A stretch of DNA of 64,000 nt from the NCBI RefSeq assembly GCF_003254585.1, contig NZ_QJGZ01000038.1, positions 186,001-250,000 of the forward strand. The letters are read 5' to 3'. The notes under the pieces were generated by a model, which ran no database searches, was not told the DNA's origin, and was given only the letters and a program-made list of their open reading frames with translations. The DNA comes from Flavobacterium sharifuzzamanii. GTDB lineage: Bacteria > Bacteroidota > Bacteroidia > Flavobacteriales > Flavobacteriaceae. A program made the translations under genes and the position numbers. Of the stretch, positions 1-8,311 are shown in pieces (position 1 is the stretch's first letter; every line of letters starts with the position of its first letter).

Positions 1-42
1 AAAACTCCATCCAGTACCTAAAAAAGCTTCTTTATTTTCCAT
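1..42 (-). CDS. gp25/GPW-like baseplate protein, N-terminal fragment
   Basis: The last 42 bases, read on the minus strand, start with ATG at 42 and encode MENKEAFLGTGWSF before the window ends. The FLGTGWSF string near the N-terminus is typical of the gpW/gp25 baseplate wedge family (Afp9/Pvc9 in eCIS). It starts 2 bases after the PAAR gene's stop, as expected for the next gene of the eCIS operon. Only 14 residues are visible, so the call rests on this motif and on position. Confidence 0.6.
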   Translation of the reverse strand, partial: MENKEAFLGTGWSF

Positions 43-44
43 AA

Positions 45-335
45 TCAGCCTATTAAAACGGTTGGACATCCTAATACAATTGTGCCTCCATGCGCAGTTG
101 AATCTCCCATTCTTGCGGCTGGTTTTCCTCCAATTAGCACTGTGGCTGAGCCCGCAATAATACTATCCGGAGGACCTGTACAAACTATCATATCTCCAAG
201 ACATGCTGCTGGTTGACCGCCTATGAGTACTGTTGGTGAGCCTGGCGGTAATATTGGTCCGCCAACATGAGGTACGGTTCCTGTTACCATTGGACAAACA
301 TGCATATCGTTTATTCTTGCGGCTGGTGCTCCCAT
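45..335 (-). CDS. PAAR-domain spike tip protein of eCIS
   Basis: A 96-residue protein made of one PAAR domain, the cone that sharpens the tip of the VgrG-like spike. It opens with MGAPAARINDMHVCP and has PGSPTVLIGGQPAA, then a second repeat ending in TVLIGGKPAARMGD, then HGG and GCPTVLIG. The His and Cys residues are those that bind a metal at the tip in this family. It is a bare PAAR with no C-terminal effector extension. It lies 63 bases downstream of the spike gene and just before the gp25-like gene, the place of Afp10 relatives. Confidence 0.93.
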   Translation of the reverse strand: MGAPAARINDMHVCPMVTGTVPHVGGPILPPGSPTVLIGGQPAACLGDMIVCTGPPDSIIAGSATVLIGGKPAARMGDSTAHGGTIVLGCPTVLIG

Positions 336-398
336 AATTGCTTATTTTTATAGTTAACCTTTTGTTTAAGTGTTTTGTAATAGAAGACATAATATGAG

Positions 399-2144
399 TT
401 AGTTAATCTGCACAATGCTACCTTTTACAATCGCTACGGCAGCCGATGACATTTCTGCGCCTGCACTTCCTTCGGCTTTAAATTGGGCGGTTGCTTTTAG
501 ATTGACATTGGTGCCTTCAATTTTTACATCGCCTGTTGCTTTTATTGAAATATCGCCCGCGCTTTCCATCTTTATTCCTGCGCTGTCAATTGTAATAACA
601 TTAGAATTTTCGTCTTCTACAACGATAGATCCTTTGTCTTCGTCGAGCGTTATTTTTTTTCCTGCTGGAGTTTCAATTGCAATCGATTTTTTATCATCAT
701 CAAAGAGCACTTTCATTTCGCTTCTTGTGAAAATTCCTTTTTGATGGTTATCATCAGATGCTTTTAATGGAGCGGGTTTTGCGCTGCTGTGAAGCATTCC
801 TAAAACAATCGCATCATTCGGATCTTCGTTGATAAAGCCAATAATTACTTCGTCTTCAATTTCTGGTCTAAAAAAAATGCCTCTGTTGTCACCTGCATCT
901 AAAGCTGCGACTCTGCACCAAATACCCTGTTCTTCGTTATTGATGATTGGAATTTTGACTAAAATTCGGTCTTCACCATCAGGATCGTCCTGAAGTTGGG
1001 TTACAATTCCAATATGAAGTCCTTTTATGGATGGAATTATTCCTGAAGCCGATGGCGTATTGACGTCATACGTTTCAGAAAACCATTCAGGATTTAATCC
1101 AAATTGCACATTTACAGTCCAATTACCGTTTGCTATCTCATGGAATACTCCAGTAATGTAAGCTTTGCCATTAAAACGATCTCCAACACCTTCAAGCGTG
1201 ATAATGGTGTTGGGTTTTACTGCAGGAATTCCTTGAAATTTTACTCTTCCGCGAACTTTTGACAGCTGTTGAAATAATAATTTAGCATCCGCCCAATCTT
1301 GTAATTCGGTATCGGTGACATGACCGCCGTGACGCAATTCTAAATTTTCCAGTTTTACAATGTCTGATAAGTCAGAAGCAGATAAATTTCCGTTTAGACT
1401 AACGCTAGGATCTTTAGCTTCAATTTCTAATAATTCCTGATTAGATGCATTCCAGCTGTAGGATGAAACTTTGGCAAACTGATTTCTTGCATCAATCTCA
1501 GCATCAAAATCTAGCATAGTGGCACCAAAAGCAACCGTTTCAACTGATTCTGAAGTTAAATCTGGCTTTTTAACCGAGATTTTTCCATTTTCAACAAAAC
1601 ATAATTTTCCATTAGCTTGTGCACGAGAAACAATAAAATCCCAGTCGGATGTATTATATTGCACTAACTCTTTGTGGCTATAATTCGTGCTTTCTACATC
1701 TTTTTGCAATCCGTAAGTGCCAATAATGTCTTCAAAAGCATCACTGTCTTTTACGTCATAAAAATATTTGCTTTTTCTCCCGATAGTCATTTTTACGGCT
1801 TCGTCTTTGCATTCTACAATCAACAGAGACGAATTGTCTTTTATTTTTATAGAATGTTTTACAACGATTCCTTTGTAAATAGTTTCTTCGTCACTGTGAT
1901 AGCCCGCTTTGATTTCTATCTTTTTTCCTGGAATGAGCAAATCTTCATTACTTAATTTAAAATCTCTTGCAGCAGCATCTCCATCGGTCAAAATAATCTG
2001 CGCCATAGGTATTCTGTTTACCTCATTATGAACGACAATGCTCATTACTTGGTAAACACCAGACAGCTCAGTTCCCTCAATGAGCAACTTATGCGTTACT
2101 AAGTCGGCACTTTTACTGGTTTGTATGACGTCAGTATTGTTCAT
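399..2144 (-). CDS. VgrG-like spike protein of eCIS (Afp8/Pvc8 type)
   Basis: A 581-residue protein of the VgrG / phage late control D family, which forms the trimeric spike at the centre of the baseplate. The first 370 or so residues fit the gp27-like hub. An OB-fold like segment follows (from GIHIGIVTQLQDDPDG-like text to VLGMLHSSAKPAP, about residues 370-470). The C-terminus is a repetitive beta-helix with short units such as GDISIKATGDVKIEGTNVNL. No C-terminal toxin domain is visible. The stop of the LysM gene abuts this start. The following PAAR protein would sit on its tip. Confidence 0.92.
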   Translation of the reverse strand: MNNTDVIQTSKSADLVTHKLLIEGTELSGVYQVMSIVVHNEVNRIPMAQIILTDGDAAARDFKLSNEDLLIPGKKIEIKAGYHSDEETIYKGIVVKHSIKIKDNSSLLIVECKDEAVKMTIGRKSKYFYDVKDSDAFEDIIGTYGLQKDVESTNYSHKELVQYNTSDWDFIVSRAQANGKLCFVENGKISVKKPDLTSESVETVAFGATMLDFDAEIDARNQFAKVSSYSWNASNQELLEIEAKDPSVSLNGNLSASDLSDIVKLENLELRHGGHVTDTELQDWADAKLLFQQLSKVRGRVKFQGIPAVKPNTIITLEGVGDRFNGKAYITGVFHEIANGNWTVNVQFGLNPEWFSETYDVNTPSASGIIPSIKGLHIGIVTQLQDDPDGEDRILVKIPIINNEEQGIWCRVAALDAGDNRGIFFRPEIEDEVIIGFINEDPNDAIVLGMLHSSAKPAPLKASDDNHQKGIFTRSEMKVLFDDDKKSIAIETPAGKKITLDEDKGSIVVEDENSNVITIDSAGIKMESAGDISIKATGDVKIEGTNVNLKATAQFKAEGSAGAEMSSAAVAIVKGSIVQIN

Positions 2145-2834
2145 CTATTGTTGTTTTTGTAGAGGAGGGAAGAATATTTTTTGACCAATTTTTAATTTTC
2201 TGAAATTGATAAGCTTGTTGGCTTTTGCTACTTCGAGATAATATTTTGAATCGCCGTAGATTTTAAAAGACATTAGCGGAAGCGTATCGCCTGCTTTTAC
2301 AGTTCTAGTGTGTGTTAAATCAGGAGATTGATTGTTTTGCTGTTTTGCTCTTAATTCATCTTCAACAACTCCTTTGAATTTTCCTTTTGCAATGGCTCTA
2401 ATGGGCGTTCCATCTGGTCTGAAAAGTTTATACTCAATGGTCATTTCGGTGAGAGACCCTTTAAAAAGCAGGCTTCCCCAAGCAATTTTTAAATAATTCG
2501 GCTTATGTTCTGTACCGTTATATTCTAAAATTACTTTTCTAAAATGCTCAATGTCTTCAATAACACCATTTTCGGTACTTTCTTTGCCAGCGATAACACC
2601 AGTTCGGTCAAAAACAAAATCCAGTTCCAATTCCTCGGGAGCAATCGCTGTAAATCTTGGTGCAGGACTGCTCGTTCCAGCGGCTTGGGTTGTATCTTGT
2701 TCTATTCTGTAATGAAAAGTATATTTTTCGGGATTCATCAAAGTAATGAACTCTTCAATATCCGAAATCGGACTATTGAATTGTGGATCGCTATAGGCAA
2801 TAATCTTCAGTTTTTTTAATTCACCAGTTGTCAT
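2145..2834 (-). CDS. LysM-domain baseplate hub protein of eCIS (Afp7/Pvc7 type)
   Basis: A LysM protein that in eCIS and T4-like baseplates links the tube initiator to the spike. I chose the ATG at 2834 (MTTGELKKLKIIAYSD), which lies one base after the stop of the preceding small gene; an in-frame ATG at 2858 would overlap that gene. The C-terminal 55 residues form the LysM motif, from TRTVKAGDTLPLMSFKIYGD through GQKIFFPP. The N-terminal part matches the eCIS pattern of a core that handles YTFHYRIEQD-like strands. Length with the chosen start is 229 residues. Confidence 0.88.
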   Translation of the reverse strand: MTTGELKKLKIIAYSDPQFNSPISDIEEFITLMNPEKYTFHYRIEQDTTQAAGTSSPAPRFTAIAPEELELDFVFDRTGVIAGKESTENGVIEDIEHFRKVILEYNGTEHKPNYLKIAWGSLLFKGSLTEMTIEYKLFRPDGTPIRAIAKGKFKGVVEDELRAKQQNNQSPDLTHTRTVKAGDTLPLMSFKIYGDSKYYLEVAKANKLINFRKLKIGQKIFFPPLQKQQ

Positions 2835-2835
2835 A

Positions 2836-3000
2836 TCAGCGTTCTTTTTTTCGTTCAATAATTTTCATTACTTGCTCGACACATTCAGCTACATTATCTT
2901 TTTCTGTAGAAGAAGATGATGATGAAGCTGGTTTTGCACCCGAACTTGGACTTTCGTTCACATTTATTTTGATGTGAAGCTCTTTGATTTCAATTGGCAT
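2836..3000 (-). CDS. DUF5908 small eCIS protein
   Basis: A 54-residue protein starting MPIEIKELHIKINVNES, a start typical of the DUF5908 family, found in eCIS loci between tube and LysM genes. A serine-rich linker follows (SSSSSSTEKD), then a short helix (VAECVEQVMKIIERKK). A longer reading frame begins at 3063, but that start lies inside the tube gene, so I prefer the ATG at 3000, 7 bases after the tube gene's stop. The function of this family is not established. Its place suggests a baseplate or assembly role. Confidence 0.8.
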   Translation of the reverse strand: MPIEIKELHIKINVNESPSSGAKPASSSSSSTEKDNVAECVEQVMKIIERKKER

Positions 3001-3007
3001 GTCAAAA

Positions 3008-3454
3008 TTATTTTTTGTGAAGGGTGAAATGATTATAAGCAAGCTCAAAGCTTTCAACAACAATTTTGCTTTCTAAAGCACTGAAATCTTCAACAGCCCA
3101 TTTTACTGGATAAGCATGTACCACTTTCCAGTGCATTAACGGTTCGTGATCTTGATTCAAGAGTTTTACCGTTAAATCAACGGGCTTAAATTCGAAGTTT
3201 TCTATTGCTTTTCTGCACCATTCAATTACTTCAGAGTCAATAAGAATTCCTCTTTTTAGAACCAAATTTGGATATTTGGTTTTTACAGGAAGCTTGTGTT
3301 TGAATCTGTTTTCTCCACCCTCAACAAATTCTTCTGTTTCAAGATCTACAGAGAGTCCTGATACCGACTGAAATTGATGGTCTTTTTCTTTTGTGCCCAG
3401 CTGATCAAACTCAACCAGAAAATGAAAGCCTACGGGTGGATAATAATTAGCCAT
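3008..3454 (-). CDS. eCIS tube protein, second copy (Afp5-like tube initiator)
   Basis: A 148-residue member of the phage tail tube (gp19-like) family. Hallmarks are YYPPVGFHFLVEFD at the start, then SVSGLSVDLETEEFVEGGEN, KYPNLVLKRG and a C-terminal DFSALESKIVVESFELAYN strand. It is a diverged paralogue of the tube protein just upstream, sharing the VSGL, LKRG and ESFEL motifs. In Afp/PVC particles a second tube protein connects the main tube with the spike complex, and the position here, after the main tube gene, fits that role. Confidence 0.9.
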   Translation of the reverse strand: MANYYPPVGFHFLVEFDQLGTKEKDHQFQSVSGLSVDLETEEFVEGGENRFKHKLPVKTKYPNLVLKRGILIDSEVIEWCRKAIENFEFKPVDLTVKLLNQDHEPLMHWKVVHAYPVKWAVEDFSALESKIVVESFELAYNHFTLHKK

Positions 3455-3456
3455 GA

Positions 3457-3885
3457 TTAGTCATTTTGAATAGATAAACCTTCGTGAACCAGTTCAATAG
3501 ATTCAATGGCTACTTCGTTTCCATCGGCTTTTAAATCGGTTGATTGCACTTTTGTTGGCCACGCATTTTTTACTTTCCAAGTAATCACTGGTTCGTGCTC
3601 CTCGTTTAGTAATTTGATGGTAATATCTCTTCTCTCGATGGTGTTCAGTTTTACTGTATTCCACCAAGCGTAGTATTCATTATCGCTTTTGAAAGTTCCT
3701 CTTTTCATCGTAATGTTGGAGAACTTTTGCATGCCTGGCATCTTAATTTTGCTGTACTCTGGACTGGCGCCCTGACGGTACTCAATAACTTCAGTTTCTA
3801 CATCTAATCCGGAAACTTCTGTAAAGCCTATTTTTGTTCCACCCCAGTCAACTGAGAAATGAAACTTTGATAACGGATAACTCAT
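3457..3885 (-). CDS. eCIS main inner tube protein (Afp1-like)
   Basis: A 142-residue tail tube protein. The sequence starts MSYPLSKFHFSVDWGGTKIG, followed by FTEVSGLDVETEVIEYRQG, ITMKRGTFKSDNEYYAWW and a final VAIESIELVHEGL strand, all characteristic of the gp19-like tube family. It polymerises into the hollow tube pushed through the target membrane. It sits directly downstream of the sheath gene, and two bases separate its stop from the second tube gene. Confidence 0.93.
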   Translation of the reverse strand: MSYPLSKFHFSVDWGGTKIGFTEVSGLDVETEVIEYRQGASPEYSKIKMPGMQKFSNITMKRGTFKSDNEYYAWWNTVKLNTIERRDITIKLLNEEHEPVITWKVKNAWPTKVQSTDLKADGNEVAIESIELVHEGLSIQND

Positions 3886-3912
3886 GATTTATATTTTTTA
3901 ATGATGTTTTAA

Positions 3913-6012
3913 TTAAGATTCCTGCATTTTGTGAGAGAAACGAAGAATGATGAACTCAGCTGGACGAACTACTGCCATACCGATTTCGATGATCATTTTG
4001 CCGTCTAAAATATCCATAGCAGACATGGTTTGTCCTAGACCAATTCTTACGTAAAATGCTTGTTCTGGTTTTGCTCCAGCCAAAGCTCCAGCTCTCCATT
4101 GAAGAATTAAGAAATTTTCAATCATAGCTCTTACTCTTATCCAAGTATTAGCATCGTTAGGTTCAAAAACAAACTGTTCAGTTGCTTTTTTAATAGATTC
4201 TTCGGCCATATTGAAGAAGCGACGAACGGGCACATAACGCCATTCACTATCGTTACCGGCTAAGGTTCTTGACCCCCAAACCAAGGTTCCTTTACCGGTA
4301 AATGTTCTGATAGCGTTGATAGATTTACCTGCGACAGTATCAATATTTAAGTTGTCCTGAATGGTATTTGTTATTTTAACCGTTGGTTTTATGACATAGT
4401 TTAGACTTACATTTGCAGGAGCTTTCCATACGCCTCGATCTTTATCAACTCTGGCATATATTCCCGCAATAGCAGAGCTTGGCGGAAGTGTTATAGGAAG
4501 GTTGTAGATTTCAGTAAGGATTTTATTGAAAGTCGCATTGTCGATAGTTTCTAAAGTGCTTAATTTTCTTCCGTTTAATGCTCCGTTGTTGACATCTTTT
4601 CCGCTAACAGATTTAATAGCATCTAATAGTGTAAGAAGGTTTGCCTTAATAGGAGAAAAAGTATTTTTAGATACCGTAATTCCAGTTTGACTAGTAAAGG
4701 GATCGTATTCTACAAGTTTTTTTAATTCTTTATCAAAACTTACAGGATCTGTTGAAACAATTTTAAGCAGTTTTGCCGTTGCGTTCTCGTCCTGTATTTT
4801 TTTCTTTAATGCTTTTAGATTTTTATATACAGAATCAATTTTATCTGCAGCAGTAAAATTCGAATTAAAAGTAGTCAAAGCACTTGTGATGTTATTTGCA
4901 ATAACCATATCCTCATCAGATATTGTGCTGATTGCTGCATTTGCTTCATCGTTTAGCGAATTTCTCAAAAGAGACAAACTTTCTAAAGAAGTAAGCAGAA
5001 CATTCAGTTTTTCTAGGAAAGCTGTTTTTTTCGCAGGGTCACTTTCAAAGGTTACGGCTAAATTAAAACCTGTTGCGCCACCACTGTACATTTGCAAAAA
5101 TAAATCGCTTATTTGTCCAGAAATATCTCCAGGAGTAGTGGTAACGTCAACCAATTTCGCAACAGTTGCATCAATTCCTGTAGTTGCATTTTCAATTGGT
5201 TCTAGTCCCACAGCGATTTGATCATACGCTTTTGCTGTATAAGAGTAATGTTTTAGTACAATTTTACTGCTGTCAAAGGCATAGTCTAAGATGGTTTCTA
5301 AGTGCGGATAATATGCGGCTCCGTATTTAATAGTATCTTTTTCAGCACTAATTACACCTCTTAAATCATCTATATTTGGATCTGTTGGACTTGATTCATC
5401 ATAACTTAAAGTGTCTATTAAGGTAAATCTGTCCTGAAGATTTTGGCATTGCAATAATGCGCTATTGTACAATCCGTAGAAATTAGCTTTATCTATTCCG
5501 CTTACTTTTGTTGCATCAGGAAATAGAATTAGAGTTGGTTCGTCTACCTTTTCTAATTCTGCCAATCCCTCAGCCAATTTAGCAATGCTATTGATTGTTG
5601 TGACTGGAGCGTCTTCTTCATCTAAATCATTTCCATAACGCCCAACCGAAATAATGTAGCAAGGACCACCGCCATTTGCAAAGAATAGCTGCAATGAATA
5701 ATACATTAAAAAAGGCTGTTTTGAAGTTGGCTGATCCACAACAATAGATCTTGTATCTCCATTCTCTGTTGCAACATCATTAATGGTTACACTAATTGTT
5801 GTTTCTGGTTTGGCAAAGCCAAAAAAGCGTTCATATTCTAAAAGAGATGTTATTCTTGTCGGTTTTGATTTCAAATCTCCATTAATCTTGTTCGTGGCTT
5901 TTTCAGTATAGCCAATAAAGCACGGAATCGCAGTCTCTACCTGGGCAACAGAAGGGGGAAACTTTACGATTTCCTCAACATATACTCCAGGCGTTTTGTA
6001 AGTTGTTGCCAT
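3913..6012 (-). CDS. eCIS contractile sheath protein
   Basis: A 699-residue phage tail sheath protein. The N-terminus MATTYKTPGVYVEEIVKFPP and the C-terminal block (NDANTWIRVRAMIENFL, LQWRAGALAGA, then GMAVVRPAEFIILRFSHK) are the conserved core that forms the contractile layer and interlocks subunits. Classic Afp and PVC have two or three shorter sheath paralogues. Here there is one long sheath gene, with a helix-rich, low-conservation stretch in the middle (about residues 320-480) that probably forms a surface domain. It is in the same operon as cap and tube genes. Confidence 0.95.
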   Translation of the reverse strand: MATTYKTPGVYVEEIVKFPPSVAQVETAIPCFIGYTEKATNKINGDLKSKPTRITSLLEYERFFGFAKPETTISVTINDVATENGDTRSIVVDQPTSKQPFLMYYSLQLFFANGGGPCYIISVGRYGNDLDEEDAPVTTINSIAKLAEGLAELEKVDEPTLILFPDATKVSGIDKANFYGLYNSALLQCQNLQDRFTLIDTLSYDESSPTDPNIDDLRGVISAEKDTIKYGAAYYPHLETILDYAFDSSKIVLKHYSYTAKAYDQIAVGLEPIENATTGIDATVAKLVDVTTTPGDISGQISDLFLQMYSGGATGFNLAVTFESDPAKKTAFLEKLNVLLTSLESLSLLRNSLNDEANAAISTISDEDMVIANNITSALTTFNSNFTAADKIDSVYKNLKALKKKIQDENATAKLLKIVSTDPVSFDKELKKLVEYDPFTSQTGITVSKNTFSPIKANLLTLLDAIKSVSGKDVNNGALNGRKLSTLETIDNATFNKILTEIYNLPITLPPSSAIAGIYARVDKDRGVWKAPANVSLNYVIKPTVKITNTIQDNLNIDTVAGKSINAIRTFTGKGTLVWGSRTLAGNDSEWRYVPVRRFFNMAEESIKKATEQFVFEPNDANTWIRVRAMIENFLILQWRAGALAGAKPEQAFYVRIGLGQTMSAMDILDGKMIIEIGMAVVRPAEFIILRFSHKMQES

Positions 6013-6033
6013 AATTGATTTGTTTTTTAATTA

Positions 6034-6870
6034 TTAAATAAATATTTCTGAATAGTAATCACTATCGATTTTTGTTATTGATTTTACAGACGGATTTGGA
6101 TATTGACTTTCTGCAGGTTGCGAAGGATCCAAATCGTTAACAGGGTCAATCTCTACAAAACCAGATCGCGTTAATGGTTTGACGGTCTTGGTTTTAATTT
6201 CGGTTTTTGCTTTACGGTTGATATATCTCCAAAAGGTTTTTCGGTTATCAAAATGAATTTTAAAATTTGGACTTATCATTTTGTTCGAATTGTCTATAAT
6301 ATCTTCTGAGCTATTGTCGCCCTTAGCAGTAAGAGAAATAACTCCAAAGACATTTTGCTGTTCTGACGGCTGCAGTGTTGAGATTAAATCGGCAGTTGTT
6401 TTTTCAGATACCAAATAAGCGTTTGAAATAAGTTTATTGTCACTTATTTTTGGAAGATATTTAAATGAAACTGGTTCAGTCAATGGTTTTACATTACTGA
6501 AGAGATATGCTTGAGTAAGAGCAAAATCAAGATTAGTATAATTTTCAAACTGATAATCATTAATTTTAATTAAAAACGTTAGGTTCAGATTGTCAGGGAC
6601 TTTAATAAAAGGATCTGATTCACCTTTTAATTTAACGTATACTCCGAAACCTGTTTTGGTTTTTTTGAATACCATTTTGTAGTTTTTGAGTACGGTTGTG
6701 GTTTCTATAGATGGTGTTACAGCAATAAAGGCATCTGTACTAAATTGCTGCAGCATTTTTTCTTTTTTATCATCTGTCATACTAGTGAAAATTTCTTCTC
6801 CGTTATTCAAAAAATAATTATGAAGAAGCGTCACTTGAAATAACAATCCATATGTAGAAGAATAACTCAT
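6034..6870 (-). CDS. Unknown protein between eCIS cap and sheath genes
   Basis: A 278-residue protein I cannot assign to a named family. It has no signal peptide or membrane segment. The first 15 residues (MSYSSTYGLLFQVTL) and the rest look beta-rich and soluble. The C-terminal 70 residues have a basic patch (RKAKTEIKTKTVK) and a proline-rich stretch. Its start overlaps the end of the cap gene by 4 bases, and the sheath gene begins 21 bases after its stop, so it is translated with the particle genes. It may be a second cap or sheath-end protein; this is inference from position only. Confidence 0.6.
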   Translation of the reverse strand: MSYSSTYGLLFQVTLLHNYFLNNGEEIFTSMTDDKKEKMLQQFSTDAFIAVTPSIETTTVLKNYKMVFKKTKTGFGVYVKLKGESDPFIKVPDNLNLTFLIKINDYQFENYTNLDFALTQAYLFSNVKPLTEPVSFKYLPKISDNKLISNAYLVSEKTTADLISTLQPSEQQNVFGVISLTAKGDNSSEDIIDNSNKMISPNFKIHFDNRKTFWRYINRKAKTEIKTKTVKPLTRSGFVEIDPVNDLDPSQPAESQYPNPSVKSITKIDSDYYSEIFI

Positions 6871-7469
6871 GACTGTTCTTTCTTTTTAGTTATTCCCGTA
6901 AATTCACCAATAAGCTCTCCTTCTGCTTGCGCAATATTGCGTTCAATTTGGATCATACTGACTTTGTATAAAGCCGACGGAAGCTGTTTTCCGCCAAGTG
7001 TTCCCCAGATATAATTTAATTCTTCAAAAGTGGGAGTGTAGAGTTCAACGGTAAATCTAAAGTTGTCTACATTGCTCATGGCACTACTGTTTCTGTTAAA
7101 GATGGTATTGGCTTGAGTAAAAAGTTTTTTCCCCTGAAAAAACTCAATAATTTTTGAAATGTCTTTGAGCGAGTTGATATATTTATCTCTGTTGGCGCTA
7201 AAAAGTATAAAGAGATTTAAATTGATAATACTGTTTTTATATATGGTTTTCGTATTTTCAATAATATGATTTGGGAAGTTTTTTAAAGTAGCTTCTTCAT
7301 CTAAATTAATTATCGTAAGCGCCACAGCATTTTTTAAAGCATCTGTGATATCATCATTCTGAGATTCTAAAAAAGCAATATTTTCTGGTACAACAGATTT
7401 GTCCAACCCAATTTCCTCGAGATAGTTGTTTACTTGTTCTGTAATTATTTGTATTACTTCAAAAATCAT
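6867..7469 (-). CDS. DUF4255 / Pvc16 N-terminal domain protein, tail cap of eCIS
   Basis: A 200-residue protein of the DUF4255 (Pvc16_N) family, which caps the end of the tube and sheath in Afp/PVC particles (Afp16). Recognisable text is MIFEVIQIITEQVNNYLEE at the start, then NIAFLESQNDDI, TIINLDEEATLKN, and the central SIINLNLFILFSANRDKY strand typical of the family. It is the first gene of the operon here, whereas in Afp the cap gene is near the end. It overlaps the next gene by 4 bases. Confidence 0.88.
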   Translation of the reverse strand: MIFEVIQIITEQVNNYLEEIGLDKSVVPENIAFLESQNDDITDALKNAVALTIINLDEEATLKNFPNHIIENTKTIYKNSIINLNLFILFSANRDKYINSLKDISKIIEFFQGKKLFTQANTIFNRNSSAMSNVDNFRFTVELYTPTFEELNYIWGTLGGKQLPSALYKVSMIQIERNIAQAEGELIGEFTGITKKKEQS

Positions 7470-7921
7470 CTTTTGATAAAAATTATTATAAATACTAAAT
7501 GAAATTTTATAGGAAGGAATAAGATTCTGGGCGAAGAATGCAATTAGAAATCAGGCTTCTAACAGTGCTTTTAAGATTCGACTAAATTAGATAAATGCAC
7601 ATGTACCAAAAAAGGGGAAAATCCCCCTTTTTTATTCAGTTAATATACTGGTTTTTAGTTTGTTGGTTTTTAATGGGGTAGAAGTGGTATTGGGTAAACC
7701 TTAATTTAGCATTTGCTTAAACTCTTCGAAAAGTATTTAGAAATTACGTTTTCAAAATAAAGATTCATTAGCAAAATCAATGAACTGTAAAAAGTGTTAA
7801 ATTTTTGTTATTGGGAAATTTGGAAAAGAAAAGTCAAGATTTGTGCTACTCAATTGTGTTTCAACCCTGCTAAATTTGCCATTATACAAGGAATAATCCT
7901 CTAGTAATTGAAATCTTCCCG
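7470..7921. other. Intergenic region upstream of the eCIS operon
   Basis: This 452-base gap separates the leftward eCIS operon from a rightward small exported protein. It holds the AAGGGG...CCCTTTTTT dyad at 7612-7633. I see no other gene; the region is AT-rich with no open frame of note. Confidence 0.6.
7612..7633 (-). promoter_or_regulatory. Dyad site shared with the two-component operon promoter
   Basis: On the plus strand the site reads AAGGGG, AAAATCC, CCC, TTTTTT, an imperfect dyad centred on the A/T core. The same 22-base pattern with 18 identical positions occurs at 34566-34587. It begins 143 bases upstream of the cap gene's ATG. It looks superficially like a terminator hairpin, but the flanking genes diverge from this gap, so no transcript would end here. 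A binding site for a regulator, possibly the NarL-type regulator encoded at 32000-32650, is the inference. Confidence 0.45.
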
Positions 7922-8311
7922 ATGAAGTTAGCTTATATTATTTTTTTACAAATTTGCTTTTTAACTATCCCAAATAGTTACAGCAACCGCATTGTAAATA
8001 GAATAAATGCTCACACAGGAACCGAATCAGTTCTTGCGCTAACCACCAATAATACTGTAATTAATAAAGCACTTTCAGATTCAGATGAGCTAAAATTTGT
8101 TTTATTAGAGAATACTTCTGAAACGGAGAAATCTAACAGTTCTTTGCCAGCATCTCCGCTAAATTTAAATTTCAAAAACTTAAAAGAGGACTGTTCTATT
8201 TATGTAGAAAATATAAAATTGAACAGTCAAGGATTATGGGAACGAAACATAACTCCTTTTAGAAACACGTCACGAAATATCCTATTTCACAGCTTGAAAA
8301 TCCACATTTAA
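7922..8311 (+). CDS. Small predicted exported protein, unknown
   Basis: A 129-residue frame starting with a likely signal peptide (MKLAYIIFLQICFLTIPNSYS). The mature part is polar, with no motif I recognise. A short run of conserved-looking residues (NLKEDCSIYVENIKLN) contains the only cysteine of the mature part. It stands alone between the eCIS operon and the urease operon with 334 bases after it. It could be a real secreted or periplasmic protein, or a degenerate remnant. The evidence is the signal peptide and uninterrupted frame only. Confidence 0.45.
   Translation: MKLAYIIFLQICFLTIPNSYSNRIVNRINAHTGTESVLALTTNNTVINKALSDSDELKFVLLENTSETEKSNSSLPASPLNLNFKNLKEDCSIYVENIKLNSQGLWERNITPFRNTSRNILFHSLKIHI

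Noticed and set aside
163-390. Minus-strand frame of 75 codons overlapping the PAAR gene
   Set aside because: It lies in another frame of the PAAR gene, has basic low-complexity composition and no family signal.
2836-3063. Signal-peptide-bearing 75-residue protein
   Set aside because: The hydrophobic N-terminus is the antisense-free read-through of the tube gene end; the family starts at 3000.
1-7469. Prophage or type VI secretion system
   Set aside because: DUF4255, DUF5908 and the LysM hub with two tube paralogues point to eCIS; no phage head, integrase or T6SS membrane genes are visible. The unseen left flank leaves some doubt.
7608-7633. Hairpin as a rho-independent terminator
   Set aside because: The flanking genes diverge from this gap, so no transcript would end here; a regulatory site is a better reading.
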